From Marivita sp046591575 (GTDB lineage Bacteria; Pseudomonadota; Alphaproteobacteria; Rhodobacterales; Rhodobacteraceae), in contig NZ_JBIQWA010000011.1 in assembly GCF_046591575.1 (NCBI RefSeq), positions 1 to 64,000 of the forward strand: 64,000 nucleotides of DNA, in the 5' to 3' direction. Below are positions 33,500 through 41,784 of the stretch, one piece after another. The notes under the pieces were generated by a model. The model did no database searches, was not told the origin of the DNA, and saw only the letters and a list, made by a program, of their open reading frames with translations. Position 1 is the stretch's first letter. The number at the start of each line of letters is the position of its first letter. The position numbers and the translations under genes were made by a program.

Positions 33500-33892
33500 A
33501 TGAACGATCCAATCGGCGATATGCTCACCCGTATCCGCAACGCACAAATGCGCGGTAAGTCCACCACTTCGACACCTGCGTCCAAAGCGCGGATGCGTGT
33601 TCTCGAAGTGATGGCGGACGAAGGCTATATCCGGGGTTTCGAGGAAACCAAGGATGAGCGCGGCCATCCCGCTTTTGAAATCAGCCTCAAATACTATGAT
33701 GGCACCCCGGTGATCCGCGAGTTGAAGCGTGTCTCCAAGCCGGGCCGCCGTGTGTATCTGGGTGTGAACGATATCCCGCAGGTCCGTCAGGGTCTGGGTG
33801 TGTCTATCGTCTCCACATCCAAAGGCGTCATGACAGATGCAAACGCTCGCAGCCACAATGTTGGCGGCGAAGTGCTTTGCACTGTCTTCTAA
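33500..33892 (+). CDS. rpsH: 30S ribosomal protein S8
   Basis: 130 residues. S8 binds 16S helix 21 and in E. coli represses the spc operon at rplE. It has NDPIGDMLTRIRNAQMRGKS and the C-terminal ISIVSTSKGVMT-like block, then ANARSHNVGGEVLCTVF. AAGGAGG precedes the ATG. Confidence 0.97.
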   Translation: MNDPIGDMLTRIRNAQMRGKSTTSTPASKARMRVLEVMADEGYIRGFEETKDERGHPAFEISLKYYDGTPVIRELKRVSKPGRRVYLGVNDIPQVRQGLGVSIVSTSKGVMTDANARSHNVGGEVLCTVF

Positions 33893-33902
33893 GGAGGTCT
33901 GA

Positions 33903-34436
33903 ATGTCTCGTATTGGTAAAAAACCGGTCGAGCTGCCCTCGGGAGTGACTGCTTCCTTGTCCGGCCAGACCATTGAAGTGAAAGGGCCGAAAGGCACCAA
34001 GAGCTTCACCGCAACCGACGATGTCACGATTTCGGTCAATGACAATGTCATCACAGTCGATCCGCGCGGCAAATCCAAGCGCGCCCGTCAGCAGTGGGGA
34101 ATGTCCCGCACGATGGTCGCAAACCTGGTGCATGGCGTAACAGACACCTTCAAGAAAGAGCTTGAAATTCAGGGTGTTGGTTATCGTGCGCAGCTTCAGG
34201 GGAATGTTCTGAAGCTGAACCTGGGTCTGTCTCACGACGTCGATTTTCAAATTCCGGACGGTGTCACTGTGACCGTGCCCAAGCAGACAGAGATCGTGGT
34301 CGAAGGCCATGACGCTCAGCTTGTGGGGCAGGTGGCAGCAAACATTCGCGAGTGGCGCAGGCCAGAGCCCTACAAGGGCAAAGGCATCCGCTACAAAGGC
34401 GAATACATCTTCCAGAAAGAAGGCAAGAAGAAGTAA
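33903..34436 (+). CDS. rplF: 50S ribosomal protein L6
   Basis: 177 residues. L6 binds near the sarcin-ricin loop. It has SRIGKKPVELPSGVTA, GVGYRAQLQGN and the C-terminal RRPEPYKGKGIRYKGEYI. AAGGAGG precedes the ATG, 10 bp after rpsH. Confidence 0.98.
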   Translation: MSRIGKKPVELPSGVTASLSGQTIEVKGPKGTKSFTATDDVTISVNDNVITVDPRGKSKRARQQWGMSRTMVANLVHGVTDTFKKELEIQGVGYRAQLQGNVLKLNLGLSHDVDFQIPDGVTVTVPKQTEIVVEGHDAQLVGQVAANIREWRRPEPYKGKGIRYKGEYIFQKEGKKK

Positions 34437-34448
34437 GGACGCAAGGAC

Positions 34449-34802
34449 ATGGCAAACAGTAAAAGACAGCTGTTCCAGAAACGCCGCCTGCGCGTTCGGA
34501 ACAAACTTCGCAAGGTCAATGCAGGGCGCGTGCGCCTGAGCGTTCACCGCTCCAACAAGAACATCAGCGTTCAGTTGATCGACGATGTTCAGGGCGTGAC
34601 GCTTGCATCGGCCTCGACCATGGAGAAAGACCTGGCCGGGAACAACACTGTCGAAGCGGCGACCAAGGTGGGTACGGCAATCGCCGAACGCGCCAAGAAG
34701 GCCGGCGTCGAAGAGGCGTATTTCGACCGTGGCGGTTTCCTCTTTCACGGCCGCGTAAAGGCACTGGCCGACGCAGCCCGCGAAGGTGGTCTGAAGATTT
34801 GA
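34449..34802 (+). CDS. rplR: 50S ribosomal protein L18
   Basis: 117 residues. L18 binds 5S rRNA with L5. It has QKRRLRVRNKLRKVNAGRVRLSVHRSNKNI and the C-terminal FDRGGFLFHGRVKALADAAREGGL. A 175-bp gap with two inverted REP units follows, then rpsE. Confidence 0.97.
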   Translation: MANSKRQLFQKRRLRVRNKLRKVNAGRVRLSVHRSNKNISVQLIDDVQGVTLASASTMEKDLAGNNTVEAATKVGTAIAERAKKAGVEEAYFDRGGFLFHGRVKALADAAREGGLKI

Positions 34803-34809
34803 TGGGGAC

Positions 34810-34877
34810 GGTGCGTGCAAGCACGCACCCTACATCGAAACGAATACCGTAGGGTGCGTGATGTCACGCACCTTGCA
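34810..34877 (+). repeat. REP pair (BIME-like) between rplR and rpsE
   Basis: Unit 1 (34810-34833): arms GGTGCGTGC/GCACGCACC and tail CTAC. Unit 2 (34847-34877): starts GTAG, arms GGTGCGTGA/TCACGCACC. The tails face each other across about 15 bp. Unit 2 and its flanks (31 nt) are identical to 40652-40682. The remaining gap to 34977 holds no gene. Confidence 0.7.
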
Positions 34878-34977
34878 TTTGTGGAAGGCGTGTCCTTCCC
34901 GATGATCCGGGAGCGCCAAAAGCTCACCTGGATTGGACAACGGGCCAAGCGCCCACCAAGATAAAGGATGCCACTAC

Positions 34978-35559
34978 ATGGCAGAACGTGAAAACCGTCG
35001 GGGCAATCGCCGCGACCGCGAAGATCAAACCCCGGAATTCGCCGACCGCCTGGTCGCGATCAACCGGGTGTCCAAGACCGTCAAAGGTGGTAAGCGCTTT
35101 GGCTTCGCCGCCCTCGTCGTTGTCGGCGATCAAAAAGGCCGTGTTGGCTTTGGTAAGGGTAAAGCGAAAGAAGTGCCCGAAGCCATCCGCAAGGCAACCG
35201 AGCAAGCCAAGCGCAAGATGATCCGCGTGCCGCTGCGCGAAGGCCGCACGCTGCACCACGACATCGAAGGCCGTCATGGCGCGGGCAAAGTTGTGATGCG
35301 CACAGCCCCGACAGGTACTGGGATCATCGCCGGTGGTCCGATGCGCGCCGTGTTCGAAATGCTGGGCGTTCAGGACGTTGTCGCCAAGTCGATCGGCTCG
35401 CAGAACCCCTACAACATGATCCGCGCCACGCTGGACGGTCTGGGCAAAGAAGCCAGCCCGCGTTCCGTTGCGCAGCGTCGTGGTAAGAAAGTGGCTGACA
35501 TCCTGCCCAAGCGTGATGACGCGCCGCAGGAAAGCGCCCAAGTCGCTGAGGAGGCCTGA
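34978..35559 (+). CDS. rpsE: 30S ribosomal protein S5
   Basis: 193 residues from the ATG at 34978 (MAERENRRGNRRDRED), which has AAAGGAT upstream; in-frame codons further up would read into the repeat region. S5 helps maintain decoding accuracy. It has GGKRFGFAALVVVGDQKGRVGFGKGKAKEVPEAI and GTGIIAGGPMRAVFEMLGVQDVVAKS. The C-terminal tail after residue 165 is longer than in E. coli. Confidence 0.97.
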   Translation: MAERENRRGNRRDREDQTPEFADRLVAINRVSKTVKGGKRFGFAALVVVGDQKGRVGFGKGKAKEVPEAIRKATEQAKRKMIRVPLREGRTLHHDIEGRHGAGKVVMRTAPTGTGIIAGGPMRAVFEMLGVQDVVAKSIGSQNPYNMIRATLDGLGKEASPRSVAQRRGKKVADILPKRDDAPQESAQVAEEA

Positions 35560-35564
35560 TCATT

Positions 35565-35753
35565 ATGGCTAAGACAATCGTTGTTAAACAGATCGGCTCC
35601 CCGATCCGTCGCCCCGCCAAGCAGCGTCAGACGCTGATCGGTTTGGGCCTGAACAAGATGCACAAGACCCGTGAACTGGAAGACACCCCCGCCGTGCGCG
35701 GCATGGTGGCCAAGGTTTCACACATGGTCGAAATCATCGAAGAGCGCGGCTAA
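35565..35753 (+). CDS. rpmD: 50S ribosomal protein L30
   Basis: 62 residues. It has KTIVVKQIGSPIRRPAKQRQTLIGLGLNKMHKTRELEDTP in part and RGMVAKVSHMVEII. 5 bp after rpsE, so probably coupled. A 115-bp gap follows. Confidence 0.97.
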   Translation: MAKTIVVKQIGSPIRRPAKQRQTLIGLGLNKMHKTRELEDTPAVRGMVAKVSHMVEIIEERG

Positions 35754-35772
35754 GCCACGTCTCAGAGAACGC

Positions 35773-35795
35773 GTCGCTCCCATATTGGGAGTGAC
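35773..35795 (+). promoter_or_regulatory. Hairpin between rpmD and rplO
   Basis: 9-bp stem GTCGCTCCC (35773-35781) / GGGAGTGAC (35787-35795) with one G-T pair and an ATATT loop; no T-run. Role unknown, possibly mRNA processing. Confidence 0.3.
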
Positions 35796-35868
35796 CAACC
35801 AATCAAAAAAGAAACGCCGCGTTCACCCATTTCCGCTTCGGGGGTGCTTCCGGCAAAGGAGAAGCGAT

Positions 35869-36342
35869 ATGAAACTGCACGAACTGCACGACAATCCCGG
35901 CGCAACCAAGCGCAAAAAGCGCGTTGGCCGTGGCCCTGGCTCTGGCACGGGTAAAATGGGTGGCCGTGGTATCAAAGGTCAGAAATCCCGGTCAGGTGTG
36001 GCGATCAAGGGCTTTGAAGGCGGCCAGATGCCGCTCTATCAGCGCCTGCCAAAGCGTGGCTTCAACAAGCCGAACCGCAAGGCATTTGCCGTTGTGAACC
36101 TGGGCCTGATCCAGAAATTCGTTGACGCCGGCAAGCTGGATGCGGGCAGTGCGATTGACGAGGATGCGCTGATCGCCTCCGGTCTGGTGCGCCGCAAACT
36201 GGACGGTATTCGCGTGCTCGCCAAGGGTGACGTAACCGCAAAACTGAACCTCTCTGTCACCGGCGCGTCGAAATCGGCGGTCGAGGCGGTAGAGAAGGCT
36301 GGCGGGTCCCTGACGGTCACAACCGCGCAGGCCGCAGAATAA
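35869..36342 (+). CDS. rplO: 50S ribosomal protein L15
   Basis: 157 residues from the ATG at 35869, preceded by AAAGGAG. It begins MKLHELHDNPGATKRKKRVGRGPGSGTGK, with the Gly-rich GGRGIKGQKSRSG and FEGGQMPLYQRLPKRGF. Last ribosomal gene before secY. Confidence 0.97.
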   Translation: MKLHELHDNPGATKRKKRVGRGPGSGTGKMGGRGIKGQKSRSGVAIKGFEGGQMPLYQRLPKRGFNKPNRKAFAVVNLGLIQKFVDAGKLDAGSAIDEDALIASGLVRRKLDGIRVLAKGDVTAKLNLSVTGASKSAVEAVEKAGGSLTVTTAQAAE

Positions 36343-36391
36343 GAGGTTGTGAGCGGCGCCATCGCCGCTTACATACTCACAGAGCTTTCCA

Positions 36392-36426
36392 AACGCCGCC
36401 TGAGCCGGACCGCTCATGGCGGCGTT
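36392..36426 (+). promoter_or_regulatory. Long hairpin before secY
   Basis: Outer stem AACGCCGCC (36392-36400) / GGCGGCGTT (36418-36426) plus inner stem TGAGC (36401-36405) / GCTCA (36412-36416) give 14 pairs with a one-base bulge. It ends 19 bp before the secY start and is not followed by a T-run, so it may affect secY translation rather than terminate. Confidence 0.4.
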
Positions 36427-36445
36427 CATTATAAAAGAGACCCGC

Positions 36446-37810
36446 ATGGTATCAGCAGCAGAACAAATGGCCGCGAACACAAGCTGGTCTGCGCTCGGTA
36501 AAGCGACCGATCTGCGCAACCGCATTCTGTTCACGCTTGGCCTTCTGATCGTTTACCGCATCGGCACCTTCATCCCCGTTCCGGGGATCGACGGCATTGC
36601 CCTGCGCGACTTCATGGAGCAAGCCCAACAAGGCATCGGTGGCATCCTGACGATGTTCACCGGTGGTGCTTTGGGGCGGATGGGCATCTTTGCCCTTGGG
36701 ATCATGCCCTATATTTCGGCCTCGATCATCGTTCAGCTTCTGACCTCGATGGTGCCCTCGCTTGAGCAGCTCAAGAAAGAAGGCGAGGCGGGTCGCAAGA
36801 AAATCAGCCAATACACGCGCTACGGCACGGTCTTGCTGGCCACCTTCCAGGCCTACGGCCTTGCCGTGAGCCTTGAAGCGGGAGACCTTGTCACCGATCC
36901 GGGCTGGTTCTTCCGCGCCTCCTGCGTGATCACCCTTGTGGGCGGCACCATGTTCCTGATGTGGTTGGGGGAACAGATCACCGCGCGCGGTGTCGGCAAC
37001 GGGATCTCGCTGATCATCTTTGTTGGGATCATCGCCGAGGTTCCCGCTGCCTTGGCCCAGTTCTTTGCCTCTGGCCGCTCGGGCGCGATCAGCCCTGCCG
37101 TGATCGTGGGGGTGATCCTCATGGTCATTGCGGTGATTATGTTCGTGGTCTTCATGGAGCGATCTCTGCGAAAAATCACGATCCAGTATCCCCGTCGCCA
37201 GATGGGCATGAAGATCGCCGAAGCGCAGAACAGTCACCTGCCGGTCAAGGTCAACCCATCGGGCGTGATCCCGGCGATCTTTGCGTCGTCGCTGCTGTTG
37301 TTGCCGACGACAATCAGCACGTTCAGTGGCCAGCAAACGGGTCCGGTGATGTCGACGATCCTGGCCTATTTTGGCCCGGGCCAGCCGCTGTATCTGTTGT
37401 TCTTCGGGGCGATGATCATCTTCTTCGCGTATTTCTACACCTTCAACGTGTCGTTCAAGGTGGACGATGTGGCGGACAACCTGAAAAACCAGAATGGCTT
37501 TGTGCCGGGCATCCGACCGGGCAAGAAAACGGCTGAGTATCTGGAATATGTGGTCAACCGTGTGCTTGTTCTCGGATCGGCCTACCTGACGGCGGTGTGT
37601 CTGTTGCCCGAGATCCTGCGCGGCCAGTTCGCCATCCCGTTTTACTTTGGCGGCACCTCTGTGCTGATTGTGGTCTCGGTGACAATGGACACGATCCAAC
37701 AGGTTCAAAGCCACTTGCTTGCCCACCAGTACGAAGGTCTTATCCAGAAATCGCAACTGCGCGGTAAGGGCAAGGGACGCAAGAAACGTGGAGCACCGGC
37801 GCGCCGATGA
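36446..37810 (+). CDS. secY: Preprotein translocase subunit SecY
   Basis: 454 residues from the ATG at 36446 (MVSAAEQMAANTSWSALGKA). SecY is the ten-helix channel of the Sec translocon. Helix 1 is ILFTLGLLIVYRIGTFIPVPGID; the conserved ILTMFTGGALGRMGIFALGIMPYISASIIVQLL and the cytoplasmic loop before helix 9 (VSFKVDDVADNLKNQNGFVPGIRPGKKT) are present. The stop overlaps adk by 4 bp (ATGA). Confidence 0.97.
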   Translation: MVSAAEQMAANTSWSALGKATDLRNRILFTLGLLIVYRIGTFIPVPGIDGIALRDFMEQAQQGIGGILTMFTGGALGRMGIFALGIMPYISASIIVQLLTSMVPSLEQLKKEGEAGRKKISQYTRYGTVLLATFQAYGLAVSLEAGDLVTDPGWFFRASCVITLVGGTMFLMWLGEQITARGVGNGISLIIFVGIIAEVPAALAQFFASGRSGAISPAVIVGVILMVIAVIMFVVFMERSLRKITIQYPRRQMGMKIAEAQNSHLPVKVNPSGVIPAIFASSLLLLPTTISTFSGQQTGPVMSTILAYFGPGQPLYLLFFGAMIIFFAYFYTFNVSFKVDDVADNLKNQNGFVPGIRPGKKTAEYLEYVVNRVLVLGSAYLTAVCLLPEILRGQFAIPFYFGGTSVLIVVSVTMDTIQQVQSHLLAHQYEGLIQKSQLRGKGKGRKKRGAPARR

Positions 37811-38448
37811 ACATTATACTATTGGGCCCGCCGGGAGCGGGCAAAGGAACGCAGGCGCGTTTCCTGTGCGAAGAACGTGACATGATCCAGCTGTCGACAG
37901 GTGACATGCTGCGGGAAGCCAAGGACAGCGGCACAGAGATGGGTCAGGTTGTGGCCGATGTCATGGCGCGTGGTGAATTGGTCACCGACGAGATCGTGAT
38001 CGGGTTGATCCGAGAAAAACTACAGGGTGACAAGAAAGGTGGTTTCATCTTTGACGGCTTCCCCCGGACGCTGCATCAGGCGGATGCGCTGGCGGTGTTG
38101 TTGGCCGAAGAGGGCGAAACGCTGGATCATGTGATCGAGATGCAAGTCGATGACGACGCGCTGGTCGCCCGTATTACGGCCCGATCCACCTGCGCATCCT
38201 GCGGTGAGGTCTATAACGACATGACAAAGCCGATCCCGGATGACGGCAAATGCACCAACTGCGGCGGCACCGAGTTCAAGCGACGTGCAGACGATAACGA
38301 GGAAAGCCTGAAACAACGTTTGATGGAGTATTACAAAAAGACATCGCCGTTGCTTGGGTATTACTATGCCAAGGGACAGCTTTCGTCTGTCAACGGTCTG
38401 GGCGAGATCGCGGACGTGCGCGCGTCTATTGCCAAGGTTCTGGATTAG
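37807..38448 (+). CDS. adk: Adenylate kinase (zinc-lid type)
   Basis: 213 residues. It interconverts ATP + AMP and 2 ADP. The P-loop GPPGAGKGTQ lies at residues 7-16. The LID domain carries CASC and CTNC pairs (about residues 130-161), the four-Cys zinc form. DGFPRT is the AMP-binding motif. It overlaps secY by 4 bp, a standard association. A double palindrome and a promoter separate it from rpsM. Confidence 0.97.
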   Translation: MNIILLGPPGAGKGTQARFLCEERDMIQLSTGDMLREAKDSGTEMGQVVADVMARGELVTDEIVIGLIREKLQGDKKGGFIFDGFPRTLHQADALAVLLAEEGETLDHVIEMQVDDDALVARITARSTCASCGEVYNDMTKPIPDDGKCTNCGGTEFKRRADDNEESLKQRLMEYYKKTSPLLGYYYAKGQLSSVNGLGEIADVRASIAKVLD

Positions 38449-38452
38449 GGAC

Positions 38453-38499
38453 CAAGGGCTTTGCAAAGCCCTTGTGCACGCGGTTTTGAAACCGCGTGC
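38453..38499 (+). repeat. Double palindrome after adk
   Basis: Palindrome 1 is perfect and loopless (38453-38474, half-site CAAGGGCTTTG). Palindrome 2 has 11-bp arms GCACGCGGTTT (38476-38486) / AAACCGCGTGC (38489-38499) with a TG loop. The layout and the CCC that follows match the pair after rpoB at 10126-10170, with paired changes in the stems. Confidence 0.7.
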
Positions 38500-38553
38500 C
38501 CCGCGCTTCGAGGTGAATGTCGATGCGTCTTGACATGCCTGCTCCTCAAAGGC

Positions 38554-38582
38554 TTGACGCCCCCGCCAAACACTCCTAAACA
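38554..38582 (+). promoter_or_regulatory. Putative promoter of the rpsM-rpsK (alpha) unit
   Basis: TTGACG (38554-38559), 17-bp spacer, TAAACA (38577-38582). rpsM begins at 38739, giving a leader of about 150 nt, a plausible place for S4- or S13-type feedback, though I recognise no structure. The rest of the 38500-38738 gap holds no gene. Confidence 0.55.
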
Positions 38583-38738
38583 CCGCCATCTCTTATCGAG
38601 AATCACCGTCGCAGACCGGGTCGCACCCGCCTGCGGATCACCTGATCAGCTGGGGGCCCCAAGGATAAAACCGACGGGCCTTATGTTGTGAAAAAAGGGT
38701 CTGGCGTTACGGACCCGCAACGAAAAAGGAAGTCCTAC

Positions 38739-39107
38739 GTGGCACGTATTGCTGGCGTGAACATTCCCACAGGGAAGCGTGTTCCAATCGCCCTCACCTA
38801 CATCACCGGTATTGGCCATACCTCGGCAAAGGAAATTTGCGAGGCCGTCAAGATCGATCCGTCCCGTCGTGTAAACGAACTGTCTGACGCCGAAGTGCTC
38901 GCAGTGCGTGAACATATTGACGCCAACTACACTGTCGAAGGCGACCTGCGCCGCGAAGTGCAGATGAACGTCAAGCGCCTGATGGACCTTGGTTGCTACC
39001 GCGGCCTGCGTCATCGTCGCAACCTGCCCGTTCGCGGTCAGCGCACCCACACCAACGCACGTACCCGCAAAGGCCCCGCAAAGGCCATTGCCGGTAAGAA
39101 GAAGTAA
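38739..39107 (+). CDS. rpsM: 30S ribosomal protein S13
   Basis: 122 residues from the GTG at 38739, which has AAAAAGGA upstream and gives the canonical (M)ARIAGVNIPTGKRVPIALTYITGIG. S13 bridges the subunits and contacts P-site tRNA. The end has RHRRNLPVRGQRTHTNARTRKGPAKAI. An upstream in-frame start would add an unconserved leader. Confidence 0.97.
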   Translation: MARIAGVNIPTGKRVPIALTYITGIGHTSAKEICEAVKIDPSRRVNELSDAEVLAVREHIDANYTVEGDLRREVQMNVKRLMDLGCYRGLRHRRNLPVRGQRTHTNARTRKGPAKAIAGKKK

Positions 39108-39122
39108 GGGAGGGTCTGACAG

Positions 39123-39515
39123 ATGGCACGTGATACCCGTCGCGGAGGCAAGAAAAAGGTCTCCAAGAACATCGCTGCTGGCGTTGCACATGTGAACTCC
39201 AGCTTCAACAACACCAAGATCCTGATCTCTGACGTGCAGGGCAACGCCATTTCGTGGTCGTCTGCCGGCACCATGGGCTTCAAAGGATCGCGCAAATCCA
39301 CTCCTTATGCGGCCCAGTTGGCCGCAGAGGATGCGGGCAAGAAAGCGCAGGAACACGGTGTGAAGACACTGGAAGTGGAAGTGCAGGGCCCCGGTTCGGG
39401 TCGTGAATCCGCGCTCCGCGCGCTTGCGGCTGTTGGCTTCAACATCACGTCGATCCGCGACGTGACCCCAATCGCCCATAACGGCTGCCGCCCACCAAAG
39501 CGCCGCCGCGTCTAA
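39123..39515 (+). CDS. rpsK: 30S ribosomal protein S11
   Basis: 130 residues. S11 forms part of the platform near the mRNA exit. It has ARDTRRGGKKKVSKNIAAGVAHVNSSFNNTKI in part, and the end HNGCRPPKRRRV. 15 bp after rpsM; a terminator-like hairpin follows before rpoA. Confidence 0.98.
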   Translation: MARDTRRGGKKKVSKNIAAGVAHVNSSFNNTKILISDVQGNAISWSSAGTMGFKGSRKSTPYAAQLAAEDAGKKAQEHGVKTLEVEVQGPGSGRESALRALAAVGFNITSIRDVTPIAHNGCRPPKRRRV

Positions 39516-39532
39516 GCGACACTGTTTTATCG

Positions 39533-39565
39533 GCATGGCCTCGCCCTCGGGTGGGGCCATGCTTT
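39533..39565 (+). terminator. Terminator-like hairpin between rpsK and rpoA
   Basis: 10-bp stem GCATGGCCTC (39533-39542) / GGGGCCATGC (39553-39562) with one G-T pair, followed by TTTCG and a further TTTT at about 39571. The T-run is broken, so termination may be partial and could set the rpoA level. Confidence 0.5.
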
Positions 39566-39630
39566 CGTCATTTTAACCTCGGGCGTCTTTGCCTTTAGGA
39601 CATGGGGCAAAGACTGGAATGGAGGGACGC

Positions 39631-40647
39631 ATGATCCATAAAAACTGGGCAGAACTGATCAAGCCAACACAGCTTGACGTCAAACCGGGTGCAGATCCGT
39701 CGCGTGTGGCCACGGCTGTGGCCGAACCGCTTGAGCGTGGCTTTGGTCTGACCCTTGGCAACGCGCTGCGCCGTGTGTTGCTGTCGTCGCTGCAAGGGGC
39801 CGCGATCACATCCGTACAGATCGACAACGTCCTGCACGAATTTTCCAGCGTTGCTGGCGTGCGCGAAGACGTGACCGACATTGTTCTGAACCTCAAGGGC
39901 GTCGCCCTGCGCATGGAGGTCGAAGGCCCCAAGCGCGTGTCGATCAATGCCAAAGGTCCTGGCGTTGTGACGGCAGGCGACATCTCGGAAACCAACGGCA
40001 TCGAAGTGCTGAACCGCGACCATGTGATCTGCCACCTTGACGACGGTGCGGACCTCTATATGGAACTGACGGTCAACACCGGCAAAGGCTACGTCTCTGC
40101 CGACAAGAACAAGCCGGAAGATGCGCCCATCGGCCTGATGCCGATCGACGCGATCTACTCGCCGGTCAAGAAAGTGTCCTACGACGTGCAGCCGACCCGC
40201 GAAGGTCAGGTGCTCGACTATGACAAGCTGACCATGAAGGTCGAAACAGACGGCTCTGTCACACCAGAAGACGCCATCGCGTTTGCCGCGCGTATCCTGC
40301 AGGATCAGCTGTCCGTCTTCGTGAACTTCGATGAGCCGGAAAGCGCGCGTCCGCAGGACGACGATGATGGTCTGGAATTCAACCCGCTTCTTCTCAAGAA
40401 AGTGGACGAGTTGGAACTGTCGGTCCGTTCGGCGAACTGCCTGAAGAACGACAACATCGTCTATATCGGCGATCTCATCCAGAAAACCGAAGCCGAGATG
40501 CTCCGCACCCCGAACTTTGGTCGCAAGTCGCTGAACGAGATCAAGGAAGTGCTGTCCGGCATGGGCCTGCACCTTGGCATGGACGTCGAAGACTGGCCGC
40601 CAGACAACATCGAAGACCTGGCGAAAAAGCTGGAAGACAACTTTTAA
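39631..40647 (+). CDS. rpoA: DNA-directed RNA polymerase subunit alpha
   Basis: 338 residues from the ATG at 39631, which has GGAGGG upstream; it gives MIHKNWAELIKPTQLDV. The N-terminal domain (1-235) dimerises and nucleates polymerase assembly (ERGFGLTLGNALRRVLLSSLQG). The C-terminal domain (about 255-320) has the DNA- and activator-binding LSVRSANCLKND and NFGRKSLNEIKEVL. Confidence 0.98.
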   Translation: MIHKNWAELIKPTQLDVKPGADPSRVATAVAEPLERGFGLTLGNALRRVLLSSLQGAAITSVQIDNVLHEFSSVAGVREDVTDIVLNLKGVALRMEVEGPKRVSINAKGPGVVTAGDISETNGIEVLNRDHVICHLDDGADLYMELTVNTGKGYVSADKNKPEDAPIGLMPIDAIYSPVKKVSYDVQPTREGQVLDYDKLTMKVETDGSVTPEDAIAFAARILQDQLSVFVNFDEPESARPQDDDDGLEFNPLLLKKVDELELSVRSANCLKNDNIVYIGDLIQKTEAEMLRTPNFGRKSLNEIKEVLSGMGLHLGMDVEDWPPDNIEDLAKKLEDNF

Positions 40648-40651
40648 GACC

Positions 40652-40682
40652 CCGTAGGGTGCGTGATGTCACGCACCTTGCA
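40652..40682 (+). repeat. REP-like palindrome after rpoA
   Basis: GTAG followed by arms GGTGCGTGA / TCACGCACC. The 31 bases are identical to 34847-34877, 5.8 kb away. It lies 5 bp after the rpoA stop codon. Confidence 0.7.
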
Positions 40683-40776
40683 CCCCGGGCACCCGCCCCA
40701 AGGAGAGCCGCTGACACGCATCGGTGGCCAGACAAAGCAAAAACGCCCGTAGAGGGCACATTTACGGAGAAGACAC

Positions 40777-41199
40777 ATGCGTCACGCACGAGGCTACCGC
40801 CGCCTGAACCGCACACACGAGCACCGCAAGGCGCTCTTTGCCAACATGGCCGGCTCGCTCATCGAACATGAGCAAATCAAGACAACCCTTCCCAAGGCCA
40901 AGGAACTGCGCCCGATCGTGGAAAAACTGATCACGCTGGGCAAGCGCGGCGACCTGCACGCCCGCCGTCAGGCACGCGCATCGCTCAAGCAGGACATGCA
41001 CGTTGCCAAGCTGTTCGAGGTCCTCGGACCCCGCTATGCCGAGCGTCAGGGCGGCTACATCCGCATCCTCAAGGCGGGCTTCCGCTACGGTGACATGGCG
41101 CCGATGGCGATCATCGAATTCGTCGACCGCGATGTCGATGCCAAAGGTGCCGCCGACAAAGCACGCCTGGAAGAGCTGGAAGCAGCAGACGAAGAATAA
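40777..41199 (+). CDS. rplQ: 50S ribosomal protein L17
   Basis: 140 residues. It starts MRHARGYRRLNRTHEHRKALFANMAGSLIEHEQIKTTLPKAKELR in part and has GGYIRILKAGFRYGDMAPMAIIEFVDRD. The short Glu/Ala-rich tail is normal for alphaproteobacteria. Last gene of the alpha cluster; a terminator follows. Confidence 0.98.
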   Translation: MRHARGYRRLNRTHEHRKALFANMAGSLIEHEQIKTTLPKAKELRPIVEKLITLGKRGDLHARRQARASLKQDMHVAKLFEVLGPRYAERQGGYIRILKAGFRYGDMAPMAIIEFVDRDVDAKGAADKARLEELEAADEE

Positions 41200-41223
41200 G
41201 ACCGGTTCCGTTAAGGAATGGTG

Positions 41224-41254
41224 AAGCCCCGTCAGGTCTCTGGCGGGGTTTTTT
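41224..41254 (+). terminator. Intrinsic terminator after rplQ
   Basis: Stem AAGCCCCGTC (41224-41233) / GGCGGGGTTT (41242-41251) with wobble pairs, 8-nt loop and six T (41249-41254). It ends the ribosomal clusters. Confidence 0.8.
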
Positions 41255-41329
41255 GTTCTGCAGCACGGTCGTGCGGAATAGCACCGAAGGTGCCCGCACG
41301 ATCGATCACGCCGGAGGCGTGCTTTCAGC

Positions 41330-41454
41330 ACGACCCGCCCCCCGGGCTGGCGATTGGCGACCAATAGCGCGCCGTTCAACCGTCGTCCGAAATTGGCCAC
41401 CATAAACCGCACAGCCCTACAGTCAGACGCCACCCCGCGGTCTGGCCATCGCGC
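41330..41454. mobile_element. Degraded copy of the terminal-inverted-repeat element
   Basis: The right end GCGGTCTGGCCATCGCGC (41437-41454) and interior blocks (GGGCTGGCGATTGG near 41344, GCGCCGTTC near 41371, TTGGCCACCATAAA near 41393) match the copies at 27351 and 41785. The left end is decayed, so the boundary is approximate. Confidence 0.5.
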
Positions 41455-41784
41455 GCCTCACCGCACGCCTCGTTTCCACAGCATTAACCTTAACGCCCGA
41501 TACCCCCCGCCATTGGATCCAATACCCGCTCTGTCTTTTGGCGGGGCACCCAAAGCGACCACCCTCTCTCTACGGACGCATAGCGTTCAGACCATGAGAG
41601 ACGCGTCTCACAAGGCCCTCCGGGGCACAGGTTCGGAGCCCTTCGGGGCTCTGCACGGGGGAGAGGACGTCCACCCAACTGGGATGGCGCCATCCACTTT
41701 TTCTATCTTGGACATCCGTAATCGGCGGGTCTCCAAGACCAAACGAGATCATCGCACCCGGTGCGGAATCAAGGCGAAGCCGCC
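41455..41784. other. Intergenic DNA between two repeat elements, no gene recognised
   Basis: About 330 bp with no convincing coding region on either strand. It contains short hairpins (for example GAGCCCTTCGGGGCTC near 41637) but nothing I can assign. It is probably decayed accessory DNA between the alpha cluster and the HTH-membrane gene. Confidence 0.4.

Noticed and set aside
36452..37756. Long minus-strand open frame opposite secY
   Set aside because: It is the mirror of a strongly coding GC-rich gene; its product is a string of Arg, His, Asp and Gln with no family, while secY on the other strand is certain.
39533..39565. CRISPR or tandem-array interpretation of the many intergenic palindromes
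   Set aside because: Palindromes are dispersed singly or as inverted pairs without regular spacers, and no cas genes are present.
41455..41784. Small frames between the repeat elements as real genes
   Set aside because: They overlap hairpins and repeat remnants, have no ribosome sites and no recognisable products.
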